Part shown: piece by piece, positions 8,027 to 17,367 of the stretch
Numbering within the stretch: position 1 is the stretch's first letter
Layout of the letters: every line of letters begins with the position of its first letter
Origin: Solirubrobacteraceae bacterium
GTDB taxonomy: Bacteria; Actinomycetota; Thermoleophilia; Solirubrobacterales; Solirubrobacteraceae
Reading direction: 5' to 3'
Assembly: GCA_017882375.1 (NCBI GenBank)
Contig: JADGPP010000007.1
Span: 1-64,000, forward strand
Length of the DNA: 64,000 nt
Notes under the pieces: model-generated
What the model was told of the DNA's origin: nothing
Seen by the model: only the letters and a program-made list of their open reading frames with translations
The model's database searches: none
Translations under genes and position numbers: made by a program

Positions 8027-9259
8027 GTGTCCGCCCCCGCACCGGCGCGATGCGATCTGGCGGTCGTCGGCGCAGGCATCGTCGGACTCGCGGTCGCACG
8101 CGAGCTCGCGCGCCGGTATCCGCGCGCCTCGCTCTGCGTGCTCGAGCGCGAGCAGCAGCCGGCGACGCACCAGACCGGCCACAGCTCGGGCGTGATCCAC
8201 GCCGGTATCTACTACCGCCCGGGCTCGTTGAAGGCGCGCCTGTGCGTCGACGGTGCACGCGAGCTCTACGTCTACTGCGCCGAGCGGGCAATCGAGCACG
8301 AGCGCTGCGGGAAGCTGATCCTGGCGACCGACGAGCCGCAACTGGCGCGCCTGCGCGAGCTGCACGGCCGCGGCCAGGCCAACAGCGTCGGCGAGCTGCG
8401 CTGGCTGGAGGGCGCGCAGATCGAGCACGTCGAGCCCCACGCCCGCGCGCTCGCCGCGCTGCACTCGCCGAGCACAGGCGTCGTGGATTTCCAGGACGTT
8501 GCGCGCGCGTACGCAAGCGACGTCGCCGAAGCAGGAGGCGTCGTCGCCTGCGGCTGCGGGGTCACTGCGGTGGACGTTCGAGCGCGATCGCTGCGCCTGT
8601 CGCACGCACGCGGCCAGACCGAGGCCACGCACGCGATCTTCTGCGCGGGCGCTTGGTCTGACCGGCTGGCGGTCGCCGCCGGTGCCGACCCCGATCCGCG
8701 AATTGTCCCCTTCCGCGGCGCCTACCTGCGCCTGGTGCCCGAGCGCCGCCATCTCGTTCGCTCGCTGATCTATCCGACGCCCGACCCGTCGCTGCCGTTC
8801 CTCGGCGTTCACCTGACCCGACACCTCGACGGCGACGTGCTGGTCGGGCCGACGGCGCTGATCGTCGGCGCGCGCGACGCCTACGATCTGCGCCGGGTGC
8901 GCCGGCATGATCTGCGCGACACGCTGGCCTGGCCGGGCACCTGGAGAATGCTCAGGCGCTTCTGGCCCGCCGGCGTGAGCGAGCTTCGCCGCTCGACCTC
9001 GCGCGCCGCGCTGGTCGCCGCCGCCGCCCGCCTGGTGCCTGCTCTCAGCGTCGACGACGTCGAGCCACGTGGGGGCTTCGCCGGGGTGCGCGCGCAGGCG
9101 CTCGCGCGTGACGGGCGACTGCTCGACGACTTCTCCTTCTCCGCAGGCGAGCGCGCGCTGCACGTGCGCAATGCGCCCTCGCCGGCCGCAACCGCGTCGC
9201 TGGCGATCGCCCGGCATGTGTGCGAGCGAGCCGAGCGCGCGTTCGGGCTGACCGCCTGA
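8027..9259 (+). CDS. lhgO: L-2-hydroxyglutarate dehydrogenase/oxidase-like FAD enzyme
   Basis: A 410-residue DAO-family flavoprotein. The Rossmann fingerprint GAGIVG (15-20) ends the first strand; E40 is the ribose-binding acid. The LhgO-typical motif HSSGVIHAGIYYRPGSLKA (about 52-70) is present, as are FCAGAWSDRLA, VPFRGAYLRL, LPFLGVHLTR and the C-terminal GGFAGVRAQ. LhgO oxidises L-2-hydroxyglutarate to 2-oxoglutarate as metabolite repair. The start is GTG at 8027 with a purine-rich stretch (GGCGAGG) just upstream. Confidence 0.9.
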   Translation: MSAPAPARCDLAVVGAGIVGLAVARELARRYPRASLCVLEREQQPATHQTGHSSGVIHAGIYYRPGSLKARLCVDGARELYVYCAERAIEHERCGKLILATDEPQLARLRELHGRGQANSVGELRWLEGAQIEHVEPHARALAALHSPSTGVVDFQDVARAYASDVAEAGGVVACGCGVTAVDVRARSLRLSHARGQTEATHAIFCAGAWSDRLAVAAGADPDPRIVPFRGAYLRLVPERRHLVRSLIYPTPDPSLPFLGVHLTRHLDGDVLVGPTALIVGARDAYDLRRVRRHDLRDTLAWPGTWRMLRRFWPAGVSELRRSTSRAALVAAAARLVPALSVDDVEPRGGFAGVRAQALARDGRLLDDFSFSAGERALHVRNAPSPAATASLAIARHVCERAERAFGLTA

Positions 9260-9319
9260 GCGTTCGCCGGCCATGTCGCGCGGCTGCGGCGCCCCGCCGC
9301 GGGACGGCCCTGGGAGCGT

Positions 9320-10246
9320 CTAGCGCTGGACGTCCTGCGCGAGCCGGTCGACGGCGTCGGCGACGCCCTCGCGCGCAGTCGCAAAGCGCGGTCGCCAATC
9401 CAGCTCGCGCTTGATCTTGGCGTTGGAAGAGCGCGCCGAGCGCACGGCGGCGGCGACGGCGTTGCGCCCGGCTACCAGGCGCGCGAGCGCGGCGGGGATA
9501 CGCCGCGGAGGCCCGATGCCCAGCCGCTGCGCGGTCAGCGCCATGAAGTCGTAGAAGCTGATCGGCTCATCATCTGCGACGTGGTAGGTCGACCCCGGCG
9601 CCGCGCGCTCGGCGCCCAGCACCAGCGCGGCGGCGACGTCGTCCACGTGCACGACGTCCCACAGGTTCTCGCCCGAGCCGATCACGGCGAAGCGGCCCGG
9701 CCGGCGCAGCTGCGCGATCAGCTCGCCGGCGTACCAGCCGCCCGGTCCGTAGACGTGCGAGGGGCGAACGACGACGGCTGGTAGACCGCACGACAACACC
9801 AGCCGCTCGCCCTCCTGCTTGGAGCGCCCATAGGGAGTCTGCACGGGCAACGGCGTCTCCTCGGTCAGCAGCGCGCCGCGGGCGTCGCCGGTGACGACGG
9901 TCGAGGCGAACACCAGCCGCGGCCCGGCCGCCGGCTCGGCGCCGGCGAGGGCCGTACATGCGTCCAGGAGGCGCGCGGTGCCATCGACGTTGACCTCGCG
10001 GATCTTGCGCTCGCTGCGCTGCGAGGCGAGCTCCGCGGCAAGGTGCACGACGCACTGCGGGCGCTCGGCGGCGACGATCTGGACGAGCCGCGCACCATCG
10101 CTCAGATCGCCCGGCAGCGCGCGCGTTCCCGCCGGCTGCGAACCGTCTCGGCGCACGAGCGCACCCACATCGTGGCCCTGCGCCAGCAGCTGCGCGCACA
10201 GCACGTGGCCGATGAAGCCGCTCGCGCCGGTGACGAGGATGCGCAT
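9320..10246 (-). CDS. extended SDR (NAD-dependent sugar epimerase/dehydratase-like)
   Basis: A 308-residue extended short-chain dehydrogenase: N-terminal GASGFIG nucleotide-binding motif, D in LPGDLSD, the HLAAE segment, S/T in FASTVVTG and the catalytic YGRSK (Tyr and Lys). VVRPSHVYGPGGWYAGE is the usual substrate-side strand. It is likely to act on a nucleotide sugar or a polyketide/steroid-like alcohol; the substrate cannot be told. It is convergent with lhgO and divergent from the PQQ-like gene. Confidence 0.85.
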   Translation of the reverse strand: MRILVTGASGFIGHVLCAQLLAQGHDVGALVRRDGSQPAGTRALPGDLSDGARLVQIVAAERPQCVVHLAAELASQRSERKIREVNVDGTARLLDACTALAGAEPAAGPRLVFASTVVTGDARGALLTEETPLPVQTPYGRSKQEGERLVLSCGLPAVVVRPSHVYGPGGWYAGELIAQLRRPGRFAVIGSGENLWDVVHVDDVAAALVLGAERAAPGSTYHVADDEPISFYDFMALTAQRLGIGPPRRIPAALARLVAGRNAVAAAVRSARSSNAKIKRELDWRPRFATAREGVADAVDRLAQDVQR

Positions 10247-10329
10247 GACGCGAGCCTAATGGAGCGAGACGCTGCACGCCTGCGATCGCCGGCGGCGGAC
10301 TGGCGGACGAACACGGCTAAGTTGTCCGG

Positions 10330-12153
10330 ATGCGCCCTCGGCTCTGCCTCATCTGCCTGCTCGCCGCGCTGGCCGCGCTGACGGCCGGCGCCCTTGCCCA
10401 GACGGCGGCGGGCGAACCGGCATGGACAACCTATCACCGCGACTCCGTGCGCTCCGGCAGCGATCCCGACGCGACGGCGCCGATCGCGCCCACGCTCGCC
10501 TGGCACTCGCAGGATCTCGGCGCGCCGATCTGGAGCCAGCCGGTAATCCTCGGGTCGCGCGTGTACGCGGCGACCGTCGGCGACAAGATCGTCTCGCTCG
10601 ACGCCGCCACCGGGGCGGTCGTGTGGGAAAGGAGCGTAGGTACGCCGGTGCCGGCGTCCGCGCTGCCGTGCGGCGACGTCACGCCGACCGTCGGCATCGT
10701 CGGCACACCCGTGATCGACCCTGCTACCCAAGTGATCTACGCGGTCGCCGACACGTGGGACGGCTCAAGCGCACACCACGAACTCGTCGGGCTGAGCCTC
10801 GCCGACGGCGAAAAGGTCGTCGGGACCCCCGTCGATCCGCCGGGTGCCGACCCCAAGGCGATCCTCCAGCGCACTGCGCTGAACCTCGACGCCGGACGCG
10901 TGATCTTCGGCTTCGGGGGCAACGAAGGCGACTGCAGCAGCTACGTCGGCGCGGTCGTCTCGGCGCCGGAGGGCGGCGGCATGCCGCTGTACTGGCAGGT
11001 TCCCGTATCGCTGCCCTCGAAATCCGGAGGGGCGATCTGGGCGACCAGCGGGCCGGCGGTCGGCCCGGAAGGGAACATCTATGCGACGACCGGCAACCCG
11101 GTCCCTCCCGAAGGCGAACCGCCGGGTGAATACGACTACTCCGACAGCGTCGTCCAACTCAACTCGTCGCTGTTGCCGATCGGCAGCTTCGAGCCGACGA
11201 ACTGGCGGGAAGAGGGCGAAAAAGACCTCGACCTGTCCTCGGCGGGCGCCGAGCTGCTGCCCGGCGAACTGCTGTTCCAGGCAGGCAAGGACGGCAGGGG
11301 CTATCTGATCGACGAGAAAACGATGGCCGGCAAACCCGGCGCGGCCGCGGTGTTCGGGGCCACGGTGTGCGGCGGCCGCGGCAGCTTCGGCGGCGATGCG
11401 TTCGCCGGCGGGGTGATCTACCTGCCGTGCACGAGCGGCGTGCAGGCGTTGGCCTACAACCAGGCGGCCCGCACGTTCACGCCGCTGTGGCAGGGACCCG
11501 TCGACGCCTTCGGGCCGCCGATCGTCTCGGGCGGGTCGGTGTGGGACATCGCGAGCGGCGGCTTCAGCGGCGGCGGCACCAAGCTCTACGGGCTGGACCC
11601 GTCGACCGGCGCACCGCGCTACACGCTGACGTTGCCAAGCGCCGTCGCCGACCACTTCGCCTCGCCGAGCGCCGCCGGCGGCCGGGTCTTCCTCGCCACC
11701 GGCTCGACCGAGACCGCCTACGTGATCTCAGCAGGCGCGTCGACAGGGCCGGCAGCGCCGGTACCGATCGCCGCTCCGATCGCCGTGAAAGCGGGCTCGC
11801 ACGTGCCGTTGCTGCTGCACTCCAAGCTGCGCGCAGACAAGAAGGGGCGGGTGCGCATCGTGCTGCGCTGCACGCTGGCGACGGGCCGCTGCAGGGGGAT
11901 GATCACGCTGCGGGCACGGTTCGTCTCGTTCAAGCGCGTCAAGCACAAGCGCGTGCGCCGCGTCAGCTACGTCACGCTCGGGCGCGCGCACTTCAACCGG
12001 CGCAAAGGCTCGTTCAAGGTGACGGTGACCCTCGGCAGAAGCTCGCGCGCGCTGCTCAAGCGCCATCACGGGCGCCTGGCGCTTCAGGTGATCCTCGCGG
12101 CGCCTCCGAGCAAGACGCGCAAGCTCAGCGCCACGCTCGTCGCGGCGCGCTGA
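10330..12153 (+). CDS. secreted PQQ-like beta-propeller protein with basic C-terminal domain
   Basis: 607 residues. Residues 1-24 form a signal peptide. The body is a beta-propeller with repeated PQQ/YWTD-like blades (for example VYAATVGDKIVSLDAATGAVVWERSVG, AGGVIYLPCTSGVQAL, GGRVFLATGS). The last about 120 residues form a distinct, strongly basic beta-rich domain (HSKLRADKKGRVRIVLRCTLATGRCRG...) of a kind often attached to secreted actinobacterial proteins. There is no clear dehydrogenase active site, so a structural, binding or assembly role outside the membrane is likelier than PQQ-dependent catalysis. Confidence 0.8.
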   Translation: MRPRLCLICLLAALAALTAGALAQTAAGEPAWTTYHRDSVRSGSDPDATAPIAPTLAWHSQDLGAPIWSQPVILGSRVYAATVGDKIVSLDAATGAVVWERSVGTPVPASALPCGDVTPTVGIVGTPVIDPATQVIYAVADTWDGSSAHHELVGLSLADGEKVVGTPVDPPGADPKAILQRTALNLDAGRVIFGFGGNEGDCSSYVGAVVSAPEGGGMPLYWQVPVSLPSKSGGAIWATSGPAVGPEGNIYATTGNPVPPEGEPPGEYDYSDSVVQLNSSLLPIGSFEPTNWREEGEKDLDLSSAGAELLPGELLFQAGKDGRGYLIDEKTMAGKPGAAAVFGATVCGGRGSFGGDAFAGGVIYLPCTSGVQALAYNQAARTFTPLWQGPVDAFGPPIVSGGSVWDIASGGFSGGGTKLYGLDPSTGAPRYTLTLPSAVADHFASPSAAGGRVFLATGSTETAYVISAGASTGPAAPVPIAAPIAVKAGSHVPLLLHSKLRADKKGRVRIVLRCTLATGRCRGMITLRARFVSFKRVKHKRVRRVSYVTLGRAHFNRRKGSFKVTVTLGRSSRALLKRHHGRLALQVILAAPPSKTRKLSATLVAAR

Positions 12154-12190
12154 AGCCCGACGCTCGATCCGCCGCCCGGCGCCGAGAGCG

Positions 12191-12634
12191 CTAGGTCGTG
12201 CGGATGATCAGCACCGAGCAGGGCGCGTGGTGGGAGACCTTGTTCGGCACCGAGCCGAGCAGGAAGCGCTTGGCGCCGGTCATGCCCTTGTTGCCAACGA
12301 TGATCAGGTCCGCCTCCTGCTCCTCGGCGACATCGAGAATCGCATCGGCCGGGTCGCCCTGGCGCGGGTACACGTCCACGGCGACGCCCGCCTCGCGAGC
12401 GACCGCCGCGGCCGCCTCGAGCGTCGTGTCGACGTCCTCGCGCGGGTTGATCGCCCACTGCAGATCCTCTGGCGCCTCCCGGCGTTCCTCGCGCAGGCGC
12501 TGCTCGGAGACCGGCGCGTAGGCGCTCACCAACTCCACCTTGGCCCCGACGGCGCCGGCGAGGTCAACCGCCTGGCGCACGGCCTGGGTGGCCGTGTCCG
12601 AGCCATCCGTCCCCACCACGATCGACTTGAACAT
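12191..12634 (-). CDS. universal stress protein (UspA family)
   Basis: A single-domain Usp of 147 residues with the ATP-binding type motif near the C-terminus: GNKGMTGAKRFLLGSVPNKVSHHAPCSVLII, matching G-2x-G-9x-G(S/T). The first strand is FKSIVVGTDGSDTA. The ATG at 12634 is chosen over an in-frame ATG at 12661 because AGGAGG lies a few bases upstream. Usp proteins bind ATP and support survival under stress. The gene is divergent from the phosphatase gene. Confidence 0.95.
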   Translation of the reverse strand: MFKSIVVGTDGSDTATQAVRQAVDLAGAVGAKVELVSAYAPVSEQRLREERREAPEDLQWAINPREDVDTTLEAAAAVAREAGVAVDVYPRQGDPADAILDVAEEQEADLIIVGNKGMTGAKRFLLGSVPNKVSHHAPCSVLIIRTT

Positions 12635-12730
12635 GCTCCTCCTAGCCTGTATCGAGACCAATGCAACGAGCGGTGATCATACCCTTGCCCGCGACCATCG
12701 TCGCGTGCTCGGGCTAACGTTCGAGAACCA

Positions 12731-13522
12731 GTGATCGACCTGCACTGCCACATCCTCGCGGGCATCGACGACGGCCCCGAGACGATGGAGGGCTCGCTGG
12801 CGCTCGCGCGCGCCGCCGCCGCCGCCGGCACGCGCACGATCGTCGCGACCCCGCACGTGAGCTGGCGCTATGGCAACGACTCGGCGACGATCGCGCGGCT
12901 CGTGGCGCAGACGAATGCGGCATTCGCCGACACCGACGTCGGCGTGACCGTGCTGGCTGGCGCGGAGATCGCGATGTCGCGCGCCGCCGACCTCGCCGCG
13001 ACGGAGCTCGCCGCGCTGACGCTCGGCGGCGGGCCTTGGCTGCTGATCGAGTGCCCGTTCACCTCGGTCGCGATCGGGCTGGACGAGCTGATTCTCGAGC
13101 TGGAGGAGGCCGGCCACGGCGTCGTGCTCGCACACCCCGAGCGCAGTCCCGCCTTTCAGCGCGACCCGCAGATGCTGGAGTCGCTGGTGCGCGGCGGCGT
13201 TCTCACGTCGATCACCGCCGGATCGCTGGTCGGGCGGTTCGGCGGCACGGTGAGGCGCTTCGCGCTGGGGCTGATGGAAGCCGAGCTCGTGCACAACGTG
13301 GCATCCGACGCGCACGACCCCGAGCAGCGCCGGCCGGGAATGGCCGACGAGCTGCGCGAGGCCGGCCTGGAGGGGATGACCGAGTGGCTGACCGAGGGCG
13401 TGCCGGCGGCGATCATCGCCGGCGAGGACAGCCTGCCTCCGCGCCCGCGAATCGACTTCGCCAAGGTCGCCGCGCGACGCGACTCGTGGTGGCGGCACGG
13501 CCCGCTCAGGCGAGCTTCGTAA
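12731..13522 (+). CDS. CpsB/CapC-type protein-tyrosine phosphatase (PHP fold)
   Basis: A 263-residue PHP-family metallophosphatase. Metal ligands are visible in H5-C-H7 (MIDLHCHILAGIDDGP), TPH in VATPHVS, GAEI, AHPER and SDAHD near residue 196. This is the manganese-dependent CpsB/YwqE type, which dephosphorylates the tyrosine cluster of Wzz/BY-kinase proteins and so controls polysaccharide export and chain length. The likely partner is the BY-kinase at 28001-29584. The start is GTG. The gene opens the large polysaccharide region. Confidence 0.88.
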   Translation: MIDLHCHILAGIDDGPETMEGSLALARAAAAAGTRTIVATPHVSWRYGNDSATIARLVAQTNAAFADTDVGVTVLAGAEIAMSRAADLAATELAALTLGGGPWLLIECPFTSVAIGLDELILELEEAGHGVVLAHPERSPAFQRDPQMLESLVRGGVLTSITAGSLVGRFGGTVRRFALGLMEAELVHNVASDAHDPEQRRPGMADELREAGLEGMTEWLTEGVPAAIIAGEDSLPPRPRIDFAKVAARRDSWWRHGPLRRAS

Positions 13523-13592
13523 TCGCTATGACCATACCCATGAGCACGAACACGACGATCGCGATCTGCATCCAGATCCAGGTCGGCGACAT
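13506..13592 (-). CDS. 28-residue single-span membrane peptide
   Basis: A tiny ORF with an ATG at 13592 and a stop overlapping the 3' end of the phosphatase gene on the other strand. The peptide is almost entirely one hydrophobic helix (starting MSPTWIWMQIAIVVFVLMG, ending TKLA), with charge only at the C-terminus. The gap between the phosphatase and the hydrolase otherwise holds nothing. The ribosome-binding site is weak. Such peptides are easily missed but also arise by chance. Confidence 0.4.
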   Translation of the reverse strand: MSPTWIWMQIAIVVFVLMGMVIAITKLA

Positions 13593-13657
13593 GACGGCTG
13601 ACAGCCTACTTCGCGATAGCGGCTCGGCCCTCCGCTACGGCCCGTAAGCTCTTGTCG

Positions 13658-14986
13658 ATGCGCCGCCGCCCATCCAGGCTCACGCTTGCCCTCCTGCTCG
13701 CATCCTGTGCGCTGGCCGGCGTCATTCCGGGTGCGCCGGCGAGCGCGACCGGACGAGCGCAGCCGGCCTCCCGCGCGGCTGCGCTGCTCGCCGGGGTCAA
13801 CACCGCGGGCCTCGGTCCCGGCTCGACCCCCGTGGAAGCCGACCACACGATCGCCCTCGCGCACGAGCTGAACTCGAAGATCATCCGAATCGAGCTGCCG
13901 TGGTCTGTGCTCGAGCCGCGGGCGCGCGGACAGCTGGACCCACAGGCGCTGGAATACACCGATCGCCTGATGAACGACGCGGCTACGCAGGGCATCGGCG
14001 TGATCGTGATGATCGACGTGACGCCGTGCTGGGCCACCTCGGCGCCGGCGCGCTTGAAGCGCGCGTGCGTGCCCGGAGGGCGGGGGGCGGCAAACAGCTA
14101 CCCGCCGGCGCAGCCAGCCGACTTCGCCGCGCTGGTGAAGACGCTGGCCGAACGCTACGGGACGAAGATGACCGCGCTGGAAGTGTGGAACGAGCCCGAT
14201 CAGGCCAACGAAAAGTACTTCGCCGGGCCGCACAAGCCGCAGCGCTACGCGGCGATCCTCAAGGCCGCCTACACGGCGATCAAGCAGGTCAACCCGCAGG
14301 TCAAGGTGCTCGGCGGGTCGCTGGTCGGTACCAACGGGGTCTTTCTGCGCCTGCTGTACAAGGCCGGTATCAAGGGCTACTACGACGGCCTGGGGATCCA
14401 CTTCTACACGCTCTCGCTGGCCTCGATCCGCGCGTTTCGCGCCGTGCAGGTGGCCAACGGCGACACCACGCCGCTGTGGTTCGACGAGTTCGGCTGGACC
14501 GACTGCTACCCGCGCAAGATCCAGGAGGAACAGGGCTGCGTGACGCCGGCCGTGCAGGCGCAGAACATCACGAACATCTTCCGCGCGCTCGGAAGCAGCA
14601 GCTACATCGCCGCCGCGACGCTGTACGAGCTGCAGGACGAGGGCAGCGAGTCGTTCGGCGTGCTGACGGCGAAGGGTGCGCACAAGCCGGCCTTCGCAGC
14701 GCTGTCGGACGTGCTCGCCTCGCCGATCGGGCCGCTCAGCCCGGTCACGCTCGGCTTGCGCAAAGCCGGCTCGAAGGTGATCGCCAGCGGCTCCGGGCCG
14801 GTCGGCGACTTCATGCACCTGGAAGTCTTCCAGGGCAGCGTGCTGCGCTTCCGCGCCTTGTTCACGCTGAACCGCTTCAACCGCTACTCGCTCAGGCTGC
14901 CCGGCGCGCTCGGCACGCACAACCTGCGCGTGCGCGTCTATATGCAGTGGACCGGCGCGAGCGGCGCGGCCCAGCGCAGCATCTGA
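13658..14986 (+). CDS. secreted clan GH-A glycoside hydrolase
   Basis: About 442 residues with a signal peptide (to about residue 30). The catalytic barrel shows clan GH-A features: IRIELPWSVLEP on an early strand, ALEVWNEPDQ with the acid/base Glu after Asn, GIHFYTLS, and WFDEFGWT with the probable nucleophile Glu. The C-terminal 90 residues form a small beta domain. It resembles GH39/GH5-like enzymes. In this locus it may trim or release the exopolysaccharide; the substrate is unknown. The ATG at 13658 is used, with a TTG two codons upstream as the alternative. Confidence 0.85.
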   Translation: MRRRPSRLTLALLLASCALAGVIPGAPASATGRAQPASRAAALLAGVNTAGLGPGSTPVEADHTIALAHELNSKIIRIELPWSVLEPRARGQLDPQALEYTDRLMNDAATQGIGVIVMIDVTPCWATSAPARLKRACVPGGRGAANSYPPAQPADFAALVKTLAERYGTKMTALEVWNEPDQANEKYFAGPHKPQRYAAILKAAYTAIKQVNPQVKVLGGSLVGTNGVFLRLLYKAGIKGYYDGLGIHFYTLSLASIRAFRAVQVANGDTTPLWFDEFGWTDCYPRKIQEEQGCVTPAVQAQNITNIFRALGSSSYIAAATLYELQDEGSESFGVLTAKGAHKPAFAALSDVLASPIGPLSPVTLGLRKAGSKVIASGSGPVGDFMHLEVFQGSVLRFRALFTLNRFNRYSLRLPGALGTHNLRVRVYMQWTGASGAAQRSI

Positions 14987-14993
14987 GCGGCGT

Positions 14994-16532
14994 CTACTCG
15001 GCGCTGCGCAGCAGCGCGACGAACGTCAGGGCGAGGATCTTCACGTCCAGCCCGAGCGACCAGTTGGCGATGTAGTAGTTGTCCCACTCGACGCGTTCGG
15101 CCAGCGAGGTCTGCCCGCGCAGGCCGTGCACCTGAGCCCAGCCGGTGATCCCCGACTTGACCCGGTGGCGATCGCCGTAGCGCACGATGTCCTGTTTGAA
15201 CAGCTCGACGAACTCCGGGCGCTCGGGGCGCGGCCCGATCAGGCTCATCTCGCCCTTGAGCACGTTGAACAGCTGGGGCAGCTCGTCAAAGGAGGTTCGG
15301 CGCAGGAAGCGTCCGACCGCCGTGCGGCGGTCGTCGCCCTCGACGCCGCCCGGCGCGGTGTCGCCGCCGAGCAGGAACTCCAGCGGACCGGCGTCGTCGT
15401 CGTCGGGGCCCAGATGCCCGTCCTGCATGCGCATGGAGCGGAACTTGTAAAGGTTGAAGGCCTTGCCGTCGCGGCCCACTCGCCGCTGGCTGAACAGCAC
15501 GGGGCCGGTCGAGCTCAGGCGCACGGCGAGCGCCGAGACGAGGATCACCGGGGAGAGCAGCACGAGGAAGACGAGTGCGAGCACGCGGTCCAGGCCGTGC
15601 TTGATCGCAAACTGCACGCCGCGCGGATCGACGGTGGTGAAGGACATCACCGGCAGCCCGCCGACGGTGTCGTAGCCGACGCGGTTGTTGATCGTATCGA
15701 ACATGCGCGGCACGACGGACACCTCCACTCCCAGGTCCTGACAGCGCTGGATCAGCCGGCTGACGCGCTCGTCGGCGACGGAGGAGAAGGCGACGATCAG
15801 GTTACGCACGCCGGTGCGCAGGACCGTCTCATCGAGGTCCTCGACCGTGCCGAGCACCGGCAGGTCGCGCCCGCCCACCTCGGCGATCGAGCGCGGGTCC
15901 TCGTCGAGAAAGCCGATCGGCGCCAGGCCGTACTCCGGATGGCTCTCCAGGCGCCGTGCGACCTGTGCGCCGACCACGCCGGCGCCCATGATCAACACGG
16001 GCTTGCCCACCAGCCGGTGAGCGCGCGCCCAGCGCTGGGCGAAGGACAGCACGATCCGCCCCACACCGACGCCGAGCATCGCGAACAGCCATGCGCGCAC
16101 GACGACCGATTGCGGCGGTGCGTGCCCGTTGACGAACAGCCCGAGCACGGCGGCCGACATCGCGCCGATCGACACCGCGCTGATCACCGGCACGATGCCG
16201 TCGAGCACGAGCGCACGCAGGCGCGTGCGGTACAGGCCGCGCAGGTAGAAGAGCAGGACGACGAGCACCGGGAAGGCAAGCAGCGGCTGGCGAATGGCGC
16301 TCGCATGCAGGGTGCTATGCAGGCCACCCTGGGCCAGCAGGACGGCGATACAGACGAACACGAAATCCACCGTCGGGCGCAGCACGCGCCAGCCGGCGCC
16401 TTCGAGCATCCATTGCAGCCGGCCGCCGAACGTTGCTCTGGACAGGGCCTTTGGACTCGGGGCCGAGCGCGACAGCTCGCCCTGTAGGGGGAGGGTCGTG
16501 GACGTCTGCTGGGTGATCGGTGGGCGCGTCAT
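14994..16532 (-). CDS. polyprenyl-phosphate glycosyl-1-phosphate transferase (initiating enzyme)
   Basis: 512 residues of the WcaJ/WbaP family, which transfers a sugar-1-phosphate to undecaprenyl phosphate and starts repeat-unit assembly. The N-terminal half has about four or five transmembrane helices. The middle is a Rossmann-like CoA-binding domain (LIMGAGVVGAQVARRLE). The C-terminal catalytic domain has the membrane hairpin (LDRVLALVFLVLLSPVILV), FKVYKFRSMR-like LYKFRSMRMQD, RRTSFDELPQLFNVLKGEMSLIGPRPERPEF and SGITGWAQV. It is the last gene of a minus-strand run with the polymerase and a small membrane protein. Confidence 0.95.
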   Translation of the reverse strand: MTRPPITQQTSTTLPLQGELSRSAPSPKALSRATFGGRLQWMLEGAGWRVLRPTVDFVFVCIAVLLAQGGLHSTLHASAIRQPLLAFPVLVVLLFYLRGLYRTRLRALVLDGIVPVISAVSIGAMSAAVLGLFVNGHAPPQSVVVRAWLFAMLGVGVGRIVLSFAQRWARAHRLVGKPVLIMGAGVVGAQVARRLESHPEYGLAPIGFLDEDPRSIAEVGGRDLPVLGTVEDLDETVLRTGVRNLIVAFSSVADERVSRLIQRCQDLGVEVSVVPRMFDTINNRVGYDTVGGLPVMSFTTVDPRGVQFAIKHGLDRVLALVFLVLLSPVILVSALAVRLSSTGPVLFSQRRVGRDGKAFNLYKFRSMRMQDGHLGPDDDDAGPLEFLLGGDTAPGGVEGDDRRTAVGRFLRRTSFDELPQLFNVLKGEMSLIGPRPERPEFVELFKQDIVRYGDRHRVKSGITGWAQVHGLRGQTSLAERVEWDNYYIANWSLGLDVKILALTFVALLRSAE

Positions 16533-16590
16533 GACGGTGGGGGCTCCTGCCCCTATACCACTACTCGGATCGTGAGGGTCATCCCTTTAG

Positions 16591-17154
16591 CTACCGATGG
16601 CTTCCCGCCGCGGATGTCCGCGTGAGCCGCCTCGTGAATACGCCTATGAACACCAGCGTGCCAATTGCCAGAAATATGTACACGAGGTCAGCGCCGGACA
16701 GTCCGAGCGTCCCCGACCGCTCGCCCACGACGATTCGTTCGGAGGCCGGGTAGAAGCTCGCGGTGGTTGCCGGCGCCCCGCCCGTCGCTTCCTGAGAGTC
16801 CTTGTGCGCCGAGCCTCGCGTGTGCCCCGCCCGCGCGCCTGACTTCCCGCCTGCGGACGTGCCGGACCCGCCCGACGCGCCAGTCGCGCTACTCCCGGTG
16901 CCGGTAGCCGTCGGAGAGGCCGTGCCGGCACCGCCTTCCGCCGAGGAGGATCCGCTCGCGCCGCCCGAGCCCCCTCCGCCTCCGCCGCCGCTGCGCGGCC
17001 CGTTCACGAGCGCCGAGCCGAGGATCGCCTGGTTGCCCTGTCCCGGCCCGCCGTATCCGCTGAGCAGCGAACTGGCCAGGCAAGGGGCCGGCAGGGCCGC
17101 CGTCAGGGCCACCAGGAGTCCGCCTATGAAGATGATCGTGCGATGCTCTCTCAT
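16591..17154 (-). CDS. Gly/Ser-rich secreted protein with C-terminal membrane anchor
   Basis: 187 residues: signal peptide, a conserved-looking stretch (LLSGYGGPGQGNQAILGS), a long Gly/Ser/Ala/Thr linker, a short conserved segment (TASFYPASERIVVGERSG) and a C-terminal transmembrane helix (VYIFLAIGTLVFIGVFTRRL). The ATG at 17154 is preferred over 17190 because AAGGAAG precedes it. It lies between the polymerase and the initiating transferase and is probably part of the same operon. A protein of similar layout sits before another polymerase at 61635. The function is unknown; a surface stalk or assembly factor is possible. Confidence 0.65.
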   Translation of the reverse strand: MREHRTIIFIGGLLVALTAALPAPCLASSLLSGYGGPGQGNQAILGSALVNGPRSGGGGGGGSGGASGSSSAEGGAGTASPTATGTGSSATGASGGSGTSAGGKSGARAGHTRGSAHKDSQEATGGAPATTASFYPASERIVVGERSGTLGLSGADLVYIFLAIGTLVFIGVFTRRLTRTSAAGSHR

Positions 17155-17367
17155 GCTTCCTTGCCTTGGGTCCTCGCCCGGTCTGAGCAAACCACCGCGT
17201 AACCCTCCTTGCGAGCTTCCCGCCTGTACTGCGGGCGCTCGCCCTCAGCGTGCTCTGAGCGCCGAACAGCAAAGCCCCGATCTGACTGCAGCCCGCTCAT
17301 ACGGTATCGGAGCATGCGCGCTCTGTCGAGAGGGAAAGTTCCCATTTTCCCGAAATCAGCACTGTCC

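Noticed and set aside
15126-16487. A 453-residue His/Asp/Glu-rich plus-strand frame
   Set aside because: It is the mirror of the initiating transferase, which has full family motifs on the minus strand; the plus frame is low in hydrophobic residues and shows no domain.
17191-17367. GCAAAGCC next to GC-rich stems, reminiscent of a cyclic di-GMP riboswitch
   Set aside because: The match is on the strand opposite to the adjacent genes, and the GNRA loop and second conserved block could not be found.
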